Source: Nonomuraea coxensis DSM 45129 (GTDB lineage Bacteria > Actinomycetota > Actinomycetes > Streptosporangiales > Streptosporangiaceae). From it: a stretch of DNA of 64,000 bases. The position numbers were made by a program, and so were the translations under genes. The notes below the pieces were generated by a model, which saw only the letters and a program-made list of their open reading frames with translations, ran no database searches and was not told the origin of the DNA. Positions 9,272-17,215 of this stretch are shown here, piece after piece; position 1 is the stretch's first letter, and every line of letters starts with the position of its first letter. The DNA is taken from the NCBI RefSeq assembly GCF_019397265.1, contig NZ_CP068985.1, forward strand, positions 8,303,001-8,367,000, in the 5' to 3' direction.

Positions 9272-9901
9272 ATGGCCGCTGAATCCGTACAGACCTTGGA
9301 ACGCGGGCTCCGCCTGCTGCGCGTGCTCGCCGACGGCAAGGCCGGGCGCACGCCGACGGAGCTGGCGGGCGAGCTGGGGCTGAGCCGTCCGGTGGTCTAC
9401 CGGCTGCTGACGGCCCTGATGGCGGAGGGGTTCGTCCGCCGTGACGCCGAGGGGCGGGTGCACCTCGGCTTCGGCGTGCTGGTGCTGGCGCAGGCGGTGC
9501 AGCCGCTGCTGCGGGCCGCCGCGGTGCCGACGCTGCGGCGGCTGGCGGAGGAGGTGGGCGCGACCGCGCACCTGACCGTCGCCGAGGGCGACGACGGCCT
9601 CGCGGTGGCGGTGGTGGAGCCGTCGTGGACCGACATGCACGTGGCCTACCGGGAGGGCTCCCGGCATCCGCTGACCAGGGGCGCGGCCGGGCAGGCGATC
9701 CTGGCGCTGCGCGAGGGGCGCGGCGACTACTTCGTCTCTGAGGGGCAGTTGCAGGAGGGTGCCCGCGGCGTCGCCGCGCCGGTGACCGGGCTGCCGTGGC
9801 TGGAGGCGTCGGTGGGGGTGGTGACGTTCGGGCCGCTGGACGAGCGCGCGGGGGCGCGTGTGGTGGCCGCGGCGGCCGAGCTGTCGGCCGCGCTGGGTTG
9901 A
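9272..9901 (+). CDS. IclR-family transcriptional regulator
   Basis: This is a 209-aa IclR-type regulator with an N-terminal winged helix-turn-helix (residues about 5-65; LERGLRLLRVLADGKAGRTP then ELAGELGLSRPVVYRLL as recognition helix). The C-terminal effector domain (about 80-205) is shortened compared with the usual 250-aa family member. IclR proteins often control aromatic catabolism by binding a pathway metabolite. The gene sits 81 bases upstream of hmgA on the same strand. That makes it the natural candidate regulator of the homogentisate operon, acting on the gap between them; this is inferred from position. Confidence 0.88.
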   Translation: MAAESVQTLERGLRLLRVLADGKAGRTPTELAGELGLSRPVVYRLLTALMAEGFVRRDAEGRVHLGFGVLVLAQAVQPLLRAAAVPTLRRLAEEVGATAHLTVAEGDDGLAVAVVEPSWTDMHVAYREGSRHPLTRGAAGQAILALREGRGDYFVSEGQLQEGARGVAAPVTGLPWLEASVGVVTFGPLDERAGARVVAAAAELSAALG

Positions 9902-9982
9902 CATCGTCCGGCACATGACAGACGGTTAGTACACATAGAGGACACTTACGTCCGATAACAGGACAGCCTTGGAGGGGCCGGT

Positions 9983-11152
9983 ATGCCGTACTACCGGGTC
10001 GTGGGGGAGGTGCCGCGCAAGCGGCACGTGCAGTTCAGGCGGCCCGACGGCGGGCTCTACGCCGAGGAGCTGATGGGCGAGGAGGGCTTCTCGTCCGACT
10101 CCTCGCTGCTCTACCACCGCCACCTGCCGACCGCCATCGTCAAGGCCGAGGCCGTCGAGCCGGTCACCACCACACGGCTGGAGCCCAACCTGCCGCTGTC
10201 GCCGCGCCACTTCCGCACGCAGGAGCTGGTCAGCGCGGGCGACCTGGTGGGCGGGCGCATGCTGCTGGCGGGCAACGGCGACGTCCGATTGTCGTACGCC
10301 GTCAGCGACCGCCCGAGCGAGCTCTACCGCAACTCCATGGGCGACGAGTGCGTCTACGTCCAGCGCGGCCGGGTGCGCTTCGAGTCCACCTACGGCGCCA
10401 TCGAGGCGGGCGAGGGCGACTACGTCGTCATCCCGACCGGCACCATCCACCGCTGGGTGCCGGACGGCGAGGTCAGTGTGCTGGCCATCGAGGCGTCCGG
10501 GCACATCAGGCCGCCGAAGCGCTATCTGTCGCAGTACGGCCAGTTCCTTGAGCACGCGCCCTACTGCGAGCGCGACCTGCGCGCGCCCTCCGAGCCGCTG
10601 CTGGCCGAGGGCGAGGAGGTGCCGGTGCTGGTGCGCACGCGCGGCGGGCTGACCCGGCTGGTCTACCGCGACCACCCGTTCGACGTGGTGGGCTGGGACG
10701 GCTGCCTCTATCCGTACGCGTTCAACATCGACGACTTCGAGCCGGTCGTGAAGAAGACGCACGCGCCGCCGCCGGTGCACCAGACGTTCGAGGGGCCGGG
10801 GTTCGTGGTGTGCTCGTTCTGCCCCCGGCCGCTGGACTACCACCCCGAGGCCGTGCCGATCCCGTACAACCATCACAACGTGGACTCCGACGAGTTCATG
10901 TTCTACGTGGGCGGCGACTACTCCGCCCGCAAGGGCTCGGGCATCGACGTCGGCTCGGTGTCGCTGCACCCGGCCGGGTTCACGCACGGGCCGCAGCCCG
11001 GCGCGGTCGAGGCGGTCATCGACGCGATGGCGAAGGGCGTGACGACCACCAGCGAGATGGCCGTCATGGTCGACACCTTCCGCCCGCTCGACCTCGGCCC
11101 GGCCGCCCTCTCCTGCGAGGACGCCGGCTACGCCTGGACGTGGGCCCGATGA
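9983..11152 (+). CDS. hmgA: Homogentisate 1,2-dioxygenase
   Basis: HmgA opens the ring of homogentisate, the central intermediate of tyrosine and phenylalanine breakdown, giving 4-maleylacetoacetate. The enzyme is an Fe(II) cupin. The sequence has the first cupin segment (GDECVYVQRGRVRFES, VIPTGTIHRW) and the metal site in the second: His298 and Glu304 in NHHNVDSDEFMF, and His335 in GFTHGPQPGA. These match human His335, Glu341 and His371 in order and spacing. At 389 aa it is slightly shorter than the eukaryotic enzyme (about 445). Its stop overlaps the start of the next gene (ATGA), so all three genes of the operon are translationally coupled. Confidence 0.96.
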   Translation: MPYYRVVGEVPRKRHVQFRRPDGGLYAEELMGEEGFSSDSSLLYHRHLPTAIVKAEAVEPVTTTRLEPNLPLSPRHFRTQELVSAGDLVGGRMLLAGNGDVRLSYAVSDRPSELYRNSMGDECVYVQRGRVRFESTYGAIEAGEGDYVVIPTGTIHRWVPDGEVSVLAIEASGHIRPPKRYLSQYGQFLEHAPYCERDLRAPSEPLLAEGEEVPVLVRTRGGLTRLVYRDHPFDVVGWDGCLYPYAFNIDDFEPVVKKTHAPPPVHQTFEGPGFVVCSFCPRPLDYHPEAVPIPYNHHNVDSDEFMFYVGGDYSARKGSGIDVGSVSLHPAGFTHGPQPGAVEAVIDAMAKGVTTTSEMAVMVDTFRPLDLGPAALSCEDAGYAWTWAR

Positions 11153-11922
11153 GCGGGACCCTGTACGCCGGGCTCGTGGACGACGCCGGGCTGTTCCCGC
11201 CGACGTCCCTGCACATGGAGGAGGCGCTCGCCCGCAACCGGCGCGACCTGGAGAGCGGCAACCCGGTGCTCACCCACCGCTTCCTGTGCCCGGCCGGCCG
11301 CCTCGACCGGCTGCGCGGCCAGGAGTTCCGGCCGGCGCGCGTCGGGCTGATCCTCGACAACGAGCACCTTCCCGACTTCGGCGACCTGCCGATCGACCTC
11401 GTCGAGACGCCGCTGCCCGAGGGCATGACGGTCGAGGCGCTCGCCGCGGAGCTCGGGCTGCCGCCGGGGGTCCGGCTGTTCGCCGAGGTCAAGCCGCGCA
11501 AGCTGGCGATCGACGTGCCCGAGGGCACCGGGCTCAAGGTGCGCTGCGGCGGGCTGACGGCCGAGGCGTTCCCGCCGGTGGAGCAGCTGGCGGCGTTCGT
11601 CAAGTCGTGCGTGGACCACGACGTGCCGTTCAAGGCCACCGCCGGGCTGCACCACGCGGTGCGGCACTTCGACCCCTCGCTCGGCGTGGACCGGCACGGG
11701 TTCCTCAACCTGCTGCTGGCCGTCTGCGAGGCCGTGCAGGGGCGCGATCCGGCGCACGCCCTGCGCATGACCGACGTGGGGCAGCTCGTGCGGATGGCGC
11801 GGGCGGTGCCCGAGGAGATCGCGGCGCGGGCGCGGCGGCTGCTGGTGAGCTACGGCTCGTGCGCCACCCACACACCCGTCGAGGACCTGCGTACGCTGGG
11901 CCTGATCGAGGAGGATCAGTGA
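11149..11922 (+). CDS. Conserved protein of unknown function in homogentisate operon (candidate maleylacetoacetate isomerase)
   Basis: This 257-aa soluble protein sits exactly between hmgA and fahA, overlapping both by four bases (ATGA and GTGA). I do not recognise the family. The sequence alternates short hydrophobic strands and helices (RVGLILDN, VRLFAEVKP, GLKVRCGG, PFKATAGLHHAVRH, LLVSYGSCATHTP), which suggests an alpha/beta barrel. The conserved-looking KATAGLHH and SYGSCATHTP segments near the C-terminal ends of strands could form an active site. Between the HmgA and FahA reactions the cell needs maleylacetoacetate isomerase. The known GSH-dependent zeta-class enzyme is not seen here, and actinobacteria generally lack glutathione. 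That this protein fills the step is my hypothesis, not something shown by sequence. Confidence 0.85.
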   Translation: MSGTLYAGLVDDAGLFPPTSLHMEEALARNRRDLESGNPVLTHRFLCPAGRLDRLRGQEFRPARVGLILDNEHLPDFGDLPIDLVETPLPEGMTVEALAAELGLPPGVRLFAEVKPRKLAIDVPEGTGLKVRCGGLTAEAFPPVEQLAAFVKSCVDHDVPFKATAGLHHAVRHFDPSLGVDRHGFLNLLLAVCEAVQGRDPAHALRMTDVGQLVRMARAVPEEIAARARRLLVSYGSCATHTPVEDLRTLGLIEEDQ

Positions 11923-13049
11923 GCTGGGGGATCGACAACCTGCCGTACGGCGTCTTCTCCCTGCCGGGGCAGGCGCCCCGTGTCGGGGTGCGCTACGGCG
12001 ACAAGGTGCTCGACCTGACGGCGGCGCTGCACGACGAGGTGTTCGCCGCGCCGTCGCTCAACCCGTTCATGGCGCGGGGCCGCGCGGCCTGGCGCGACAC
12101 CAGGGCGCTCATCCAGGAGAAGCTGACGAACGACCTCTCGGTCGTCGAGCGCCACCTGATCCCCCTGGCGCAGGTCGAGCTGCACATGCCGGTCGAGGTG
12201 GCCGACTACGTCGACTTCTACTGCTCGCTGGAGCACGCGAGCAACGTCGGCCGCATGTTCCGGCCGGACGCCGAGCCGCTGATGCCCAACTGGCGGCACC
12301 TGCCGGTCGGCTACCACGGCAGGTCGGGCACGGTCGTGGTGTCCGGCACGCCGGTCCGGCGGCCCCAGGGGCAGCTCGGCGCGGGCCGGTTCGGGCCGTG
12401 CGCGAAGCTGGACGTGGAGGCCGAGCTGGGGTTCGTGGTCGGCGTGCCGACGGAGATGGGCACGCCGGCGGGGGCGTTCGAGGACCACGTGTTCGGGGTG
12501 ACGCTGGTCAACGACTGGAGCGCGCGGGACATCCAGTCGTGGGAGTACCGGCCGCTCGGGCCGTTCCTGGCCAAGTCGTTCGCCACGTCGGTCTCGCCGT
12601 GGGTGACGCCGCTGGAGGCGCTGCCCAGGATCCCGGGGCGGGCGCAGGACCCCGAGCCGCTGCCCTACCTGCGGAGGAAGGCCGACTGGGGGCTGGACGT
12701 CGCGGTCGAGATCCTGCTCAACGGCGAGGTCGTGTCCCGGCCGCCGTACGCGGAGATGTACTGGACGCCCGACCAGATGCTCGCCCACCTGACCGTGAAC
12801 GGGGCCGCGCTGCGCACCGGCGACCTGTTCGCGAGCGGCACGATCTCGGGGCCCGAGCGCGGCCAGCGCGGCTCGCTCATCGAGCTGACCTGGAACGGCA
12901 CCGACCCGATCAAGCTCGGCAGCGGCGAGACCCGCACGTTCCTGGAGGACGGCGACACGGTGACGATCCGGGCGACGGCCGGCGACGTGACCTTGGGGGA
13001 GGTGTCCGGAACTGTCGTACAAGCCCTTGATGTCACTCAAGGTGCTTGA
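11919..13049 (+). CDS. fahA: Fumarylacetoacetase
   Basis: FahA hydrolyses fumarylacetoacetate to fumarate and acetoacetate, ending tyrosine catabolism. The 376-aa protein has the FAH N-terminal domain and the catalytic domain with all expected residues: Asp99 and His106 in YVDFYCSLEHASNVG (mouse Asp126 and the general base His133), Glu167 and Glu169 in KLDVEAELGF (metal ligands), and Asp199 in LVNDWSARDIQ. LGPFLAKSF carries the active-site lysine. The start is GTG 11919, overlapping the previous stop as GTGA. It is the last gene of the hmgA operon; the next gene starts 60 bases later with its own ribosome site. Confidence 0.96.
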   Translation: MSWGIDNLPYGVFSLPGQAPRVGVRYGDKVLDLTAALHDEVFAAPSLNPFMARGRAAWRDTRALIQEKLTNDLSVVERHLIPLAQVELHMPVEVADYVDFYCSLEHASNVGRMFRPDAEPLMPNWRHLPVGYHGRSGTVVVSGTPVRRPQGQLGAGRFGPCAKLDVEAELGFVVGVPTEMGTPAGAFEDHVFGVTLVNDWSARDIQSWEYRPLGPFLAKSFATSVSPWVTPLEALPRIPGRAQDPEPLPYLRRKADWGLDVAVEILLNGEVVSRPPYAEMYWTPDQMLAHLTVNGAALRTGDLFASGTISGPERGQRGSLIELTWNGTDPIKLGSGETRTFLEDGDTVTIRATAGDVTLGEVSGTVVQALDVTQGA

Positions 13050-13109
13050 CCGGTGACCTCCCGCTAACCTTGGGTGATCCCTTCCCTCGGACAGCGGGAG
13101 TCCTCTCTC

Positions 13110-14306
13110 ATGCGGCGTGCCGCGATGCTTCGTGTCGCCTTTCTCCTGGTCTGCGCCATGACCGTGGTGTCCGTGACGTGCGGCTGCGGCCCGGTCACCG
13201 CGGAGACGCCGGCCACGCCGCCGGTCGTGCAGGTCGCGCCGGCGCTCGACAGCGTCCGCGCCCGGCCCGACCGCGGCCTGGTCATCAGGGCGACCGGCGG
13301 CACGCTGAGCGAGGTGGCGGCGCACACCGGCGGCGAGCCGGTGCCCGGCCGGCTCGACGCCGAGCGGCGCGTCTGGCGCTCCGACTGGACGCTCAAGCCC
13401 GGCGCCGAATACGCCGTGACCGCCACCGCCACCTCCCCGGGCGGCCCCGCCACCGTGCTGGCCGGCCGCTTCCGCACCCGCCCCGCCGAGGAGACCTTCG
13501 GCCTCGCCGCCACCGCTCCCCTGCCCGGCGAGACGGTCGGCGTCGGCATGCCGGTCATCCTCGACTTCGACCGCCCGATCGAGGACAAGGCGGCCGTCGA
13601 GCGGGCGCTGGAGGTCAGGTCCGAGCAACCCGGCGAGGGCGCCTGGCGCTGGGCCGGCGACACCCGCGTGATCTACCGCACGCGCCGCTTCTGGACGCCC
13701 CGGCAGCGGGTCACCGTCACCGCGCACCTGGCGGGCGTACGCGCGGCGGGCGGCGTCCACGGCGCCGTCGACTCCACCTTCGCCTTCACCGTCGGCCGCG
13801 CCCAGACGAGCGTGGTCGACACCCGCACCCACCGGATGACCGTCGAACGCGACGGCCACGTCACCCGGCGCATGCCCATCAGCGCCGGCATGGCCACCAC
13901 CCGCGAATACACCACGACCAGCGGCGTGCACCTGACCATGGACAAGGGCAACCCGGTCCGCATGGTCTCCCCCGGCCGCGAGGAGGGCGACCCCGGCTTC
14001 TACGACCTGCTCATCGACCACGCCGTACGCATCTCCGACACCGGCGAGTACATCCACGCCAAGGACAACGTGTGGGCCCAAGGGCGCATGAACGTCAGCC
14101 ACGGCTGCGTCAACGCCCGCCCCGACCAGGCCGCCTGGTTCTACAGGAGCTCCCTGCGCGGCGATCCGGTCACGATCACGGGCACCGGCCGCGTCCTCGC
14201 CTGGGACAACGGGTGGGGTTTCTGGCAGCTCACCTGGGAGAGATGGATCGAGGGAAGTGCCCTGCGGGCGGCCGACGCCGCAGGTGAGATGGTGTCACCG
14301 GCTTGA
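13110..14306 (+). CDS. L,D-transpeptidase (YkuD) with N-terminal Ig-like domains, exported
   Basis: This 398-aa exported cell-wall enzyme forms 3-3 cross-links in peptidoglycan or attaches proteins to it. Residues 1-30 are a signal sequence ending in SVTCGCGP; the cysteines make a lipoprotein possible, but the lipobox is not canonical. Two beta-rich Ig-like regions (about 40-125 and 130-230) precede the YkuD domain (about 235-365). The catalytic motif is NVSHGCVNARP with Cys333 and its partner histidine two residues before, and GEYIHAKDNVW is the upstream conserved histidine segment. This layout matches mycobacterial LdtMt2-type enzymes. ATG 13110 follows GGGAG by nine bases. It stands alone between fahA and the NfeD gene. 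Confidence 0.93.
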   Translation: MRRAAMLRVAFLLVCAMTVVSVTCGCGPVTAETPATPPVVQVAPALDSVRARPDRGLVIRATGGTLSEVAAHTGGEPVPGRLDAERRVWRSDWTLKPGAEYAVTATATSPGGPATVLAGRFRTRPAEETFGLAATAPLPGETVGVGMPVILDFDRPIEDKAAVERALEVRSEQPGEGAWRWAGDTRVIYRTRRFWTPRQRVTVTAHLAGVRAAGGVHGAVDSTFAFTVGRAQTSVVDTRTHRMTVERDGHVTRRMPISAGMATTREYTTTSGVHLTMDKGNPVRMVSPGREEGDPGFYDLLIDHAVRISDTGEYIHAKDNVWAQGRMNVSHGCVNARPDQAAWFYRSSLRGDPVTITGTGRVLAWDNGWGFWQLTWERWIEGSALRAADAAGEMVSPA

Positions 14307-14378
14307 CTCCGGGACTACGGTGATAGAGGGGGGAACCACCCGCGGCACGGGCCCGTTGTTCTTAGTGGAGGGCCGGAC

Positions 14379-14810
14379 ATGGATGAATGGGTCATCTGGG
14401 TAATCCTCGCAGTCGTCCTCGGCGTGGCGGAGCTTTTCACCTTCACGGCGGCTCTCGGGCTGCTCGGCGCGGCAGCCCTTCTCACCGCCGCGACCGCCGC
14501 CCTCGGCCTGCCCGTGCCCTTGCAGTTACTCTTCTTCGCCGCCGCCTCAGCGGCCGGTCTCCTGGTCGTCAGGCCGCTCGCCCTGCGGCACGTCAAGCAG
14601 CCGCAGCTCCAGCGGTTCGGCGTGGAGGCCCTCGTCGGCAAGCCCGCCTACACCGTCTCCGAAGTGACGGGGCGTGAGGGGCGGATCCGTGTCGGGGGCG
14701 AGGAGTGGTCGGCGCGCGCCTACGACGAGACACTCGTGATCCCCGCCGGGGCGACCGTAGACATCATCGAGATCGAGGGCGCGACCGCCCTCGTATATCC
14801 CCGGGAGTAG
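14379..14810 (+). CDS. NfeD family membrane protein
   Basis: This is a short (143 aa) NfeD protein. Two or three transmembrane helices fill residues 4-75 (WVIWVILAVVLGVAELFTF, then an Ala/Leu-rich pair), followed by a cytosolic OB-fold domain (about 85-143; VGKPAYTVSEVTGREGRIRV). NfeD proteins pair with SPFH/stomatin proteins in membrane microdomain quality control. The SPFH gene starts two bases after this stop, so the pair is an operon. No serine-protease domain is present, so this is the short NfeD class. GTGGAGGG just before ATG 14379 serves as ribosome site. Confidence 0.92.
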   Translation: MDEWVIWVILAVVLGVAELFTFTAALGLLGAAALLTAATAALGLPVPLQLLFFAAASAAGLLVVRPLALRHVKQPQLQRFGVEALVGKPAYTVSEVTGREGRIRVGGEEWSARAYDETLVIPAGATVDIIEIEGATALVYPRE

Positions 14811-14812
14811 GC

Positions 14813-15886
14813 ATGGATCCGCTCTTGCTGGTCGGCATCTTCGTCATCCTGTTCGCCGTCTTCACCGTGCTCAAGGCCGTGCGGATCGTGCCGCAGGCCC
14901 GGGCCCGCAACGTCGAGCGGCTCGGCCGTTACCACCGCACGCTCAAACCCGGGCTCAACTTCGTCATCCCGTACATCGACCGCGTCTACCCGATGATCGA
15001 CCTGCGTGAGCAGGTCGTCTCGTTCCGCCCGCAGCCGGTCATCACCGAGGACAACCTGGTCGTCGAGATCGACACGGTCCTCTACTTCCAGGTGACCGAC
15101 CCGCGGGCGGCGGCGTACGAGATCGCCAACTACATCCAGGCCGTCGAGCAGCTCACCGTCACCACGCTGCGCAACGTCGTCGGCTCGATGGACCTGGAGA
15201 AGACGCTGACCTCGCGCGACACCATCAACAGCCAGTTGCGCGGCGTGCTCGACGAGGCCACCGGCAAGTGGGGCATCCGCGTCAACCGCGTCGAGATCAA
15301 GGCCATCGACCCGCCCAAGACCATCAAGGACGCGATGGAGAAGCAGATGCGGGCCGAGCGGGACAAGCGGGCCGCGATCCTGACCGCCGAGGGCCAGCGC
15401 CAGTCGCAGATCCTCACGGCCGAGGGCGACAAGCAGAGCCGCATCCTGCGCGCCGAGGGCACCAGGGCCGCGGCGATCCTGGAGGCCGAGGGCCAGTCGC
15501 GGGCCATCGACCAGGTCTTCCAGGCCGTGCACCGCAACGACCCCGACCCCAAGCTGCTCGCCTACCAGTACCTCCAGGTGCTGCCGCAGCTCGCCCAGGG
15601 GCAGGGCAACACGTTCTGGGTCATCCCGAGCGAGGTCACCTCGGCGCTGACGGGCGTGTCGAAGGCGTTCACCGAGGCGCTGCCGCGCTCGGCGGCCACC
15701 CGCGAGGAGGCGCCGGAGAGCTCGGCGGCCGAGGAGGACGCCGCCCGCGCGGCGGAGGCCGCGGCCGAGGCCGTCGCCGACGCGCAGGAGGCCGAACCGA
15801 AGGGCCCGCGTCAGCTCACGCAGGCCCTCAAGGAGCCGTCTCCCTTCCCCGACCTCGACCCGCAGCCCAAGGAGACCGAGCGCTGA
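14813..15886 (+). CDS. SPFH/Band 7 (stomatin/paraslipin-like) protein
   Basis: This is a 357-aa stomatin-like scaffold protein. One N-terminal membrane helix (LLLVGIFVILFAVFTVL, residues 3-20) is followed by the SPFH domain (about 25-190; PQARARNVERLGRYHRTLKP, then TEDNLVVEIDTVLYFQVTDP) and a charged Ala/Glu/Arg coiled coil (about 190-250) with repeated AEG units. The tail is a Glu/Ala-rich disordered region ending in PKETER. These proteins oligomerise at the membrane and work with NfeD, encoded immediately upstream (2-base gap). Roles in membrane fluidity or protease control are known for relatives; the partner here is not visible. Confidence 0.94.
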   Translation: MDPLLLVGIFVILFAVFTVLKAVRIVPQARARNVERLGRYHRTLKPGLNFVIPYIDRVYPMIDLREQVVSFRPQPVITEDNLVVEIDTVLYFQVTDPRAAAYEIANYIQAVEQLTVTTLRNVVGSMDLEKTLTSRDTINSQLRGVLDEATGKWGIRVNRVEIKAIDPPKTIKDAMEKQMRAERDKRAAILTAEGQRQSQILTAEGDKQSRILRAEGTRAAAILEAEGQSRAIDQVFQAVHRNDPDPKLLAYQYLQVLPQLAQGQGNTFWVIPSEVTSALTGVSKAFTEALPRSAATREEAPESSAAEEDAARAAEAAAEAVADAQEAEPKGPRQLTQALKEPSPFPDLDPQPKETER

Positions 15887-15899
15887 GCCCCGTCGCGGT

Positions 15900-17078
15900 T
15901 CAGGCGGGCTCGCTCTGCCCGTTGGCGAAGTAGGCGGCCAGGCCGGGATCGAGCGGCGGCACGTCGTACGGCATGCCGCCGTCGCGCAGCGACATCGTCG
16001 CCATGTAGCCGGCCGCCACGCTCATGCGCGCCGCCACCGGCGAGGTGTCGGTCGCCCCGCCCTCCTGGACGAACCTGCGGAACTCGGCGATGATCTCGGC
16101 GTCCGCGCCGCCGTGCGACCCTTCGGCCCGCGGCACCTTGTACGCGATGTCGCAGTCGTCCCGGTAGCCGGTCGGCCCGGTGTTCCAGACCTTGACCGTG
16201 TCGCCGGGCCCGTCGCCGAAGTTCTCCAGCCGCCCCTCCGTGCCGATGACGGTGTAGTTGCGCACGTAGTCGGGCGAGAAGTGGCACTGCTGGTAGGCGG
16301 CGATGACGCCGTTGTCCAGGCGCATGTTCATGACGGAGACGTCCTCGACGTCCACGATGTGGTGCAGGTCGCGGCGGGCGGTGGGGGGCCACTCGTACTC
16401 GCGCAGCCAGTTGCCGGGCCGCGGGGTGCCAGGGGCGCGGCGCGGCAGGTCACCGTAGACCATGAGGTCGCCGAGGGCGTTGACCCGGGTGGTGTAGCCG
16501 CCGGCCAGCCAGTGGACGACGTCGAGGTCGTGGGCCGCCTTCTGCAGCAGCAGGCCGGTGGTGCGGGTGCGGTCGGCGTGCCAGTCCTTGAAGTAGTAGT
16601 CGCCGCCGTAGCCGACGAAGTGGCGCACCCAGACGGTCTTCGGCTCGCCGATGACGCCCTTGCGGATGATGTCGCGCATCAGCCGGACCACGCCCATGTG
16701 GCGCATGTTGTGGCCGACGTACAGGCGGGTGCCGGTGCGGCGGGCGGCGCGCAGGACGGCGTCGCAGCCCTCCACGGTGATCGCCATCGGCTTCTCCAGG
16801 TAGACGGCCTTGCCGGCCTCCAGGCAGTCGATGGCGATGCGCTCGTGGGTGTCGTCGGGGGTGTTGACGATGACGGCGTCGAGGTCGGGCCGGTCGAGCA
16901 GCTCGCGGTGATCCTCGGCGAGGACGTCCGCCTCGAAGCGGGCCGACTGGCTCTTGAGCACCGCGGGGTCGGAGTCGCAGAGCGCGGTCACGACCGAACC
17001 GCGGCCGGGACGGTGCGCGTGCAGCGCGAGGCTCGTCCGCAGGCCGAGGCCGATGACTCCGATGCGCAGGTCTTCCAC
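15900..17078 (-). CDS. Gfo/Idh/MocA-family NAD(P)-dependent oxidoreductase
   Basis: This is a sugar or inositol-type dehydrogenase of about 392 aa. The N-terminal Rossmann fold has RIGVIGLGLRTSLALHAHR (dinucleotide loop) and the family signature AVYLEKPMAITVEGC with the catalytic EKP lysine. The C-terminal substrate domain contains KAAHDLDVVHWLAGG, whose D-x-x-x-H pair matches the usual active-site residues. GTG 17078 is preferred: GAAGGAGGAAGG lies 6-10 bases upstream, while ATG codons nine residues earlier lack a ribosome site. It lies downstream of the ROK regulator on the same strand with 137 bases between, holding a candidate operator. Sugar or polyol catabolism under ROK control is likely; the substrate is unknown. 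Confidence 0.92.
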   Translation of the reverse strand: MEDLRIGVIGLGLRTSLALHAHRPGRGSVVTALCDSDPAVLKSQSARFEADVLAEDHRELLDRPDLDAVIVNTPDDTHERIAIDCLEAGKAVYLEKPMAITVEGCDAVLRAARRTGTRLYVGHNMRHMGVVRLMRDIIRKGVIGEPKTVWVRHFVGYGGDYYFKDWHADRTRTTGLLLQKAAHDLDVVHWLAGGYTTRVNALGDLMVYGDLPRRAPGTPRPGNWLREYEWPPTARRDLHHIVDVEDVSVMNMRLDNGVIAAYQQCHFSPDYVRNYTVIGTEGRLENFGDGPGDTVKVWNTGPTGYRDDCDIAYKVPRAEGSHGGADAEIIAEFRRFVQEGGATDTSPVAARMSVAAGYMATMSLRDGGMPYDVPPLDPGLAAYFANGQSEPA

Positions 17079-17133
17079 AGGAGTCCTTCCTCCTTCGAGC
17101 ATCACGTGACCTGGAGGCTAGCGCTCAATTATG

Positions 17134-17148
17134 AAAGCAACTAGCTTT
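17134..17148. promoter_or_regulatory. Candidate ROK operator upstream of the oxidoreductase gene
   Basis: AAAGC and GCTTT form a 5-bp inverted repeat with a 5-base spacer inside an AT-rich patch of an otherwise GC-rich gap. A -10-like CATAAT (minus strand) lies directly beside it at 17129-17134. The position between the ROK gene and the oxidoreductase gene suggests that the ROK protein acts here. Only one site was found, so this is tentative. Confidence 0.35.
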
Positions 17149-17215
17149 ATTCGAGTATGGTTTTGTCCCGTTAGGGCTTCGAGTCCGGATCGTTACGGCA
17201 CTAAACGCAACCGAG

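Noticed and set aside
9902..9982. Defined IclR operator and promoter before hmgA
   Set aside because: TTGACA (9898) and a GGAC...GTCC repeat (9943-9956) exist, but spacing and symmetry are too weak to name a site.
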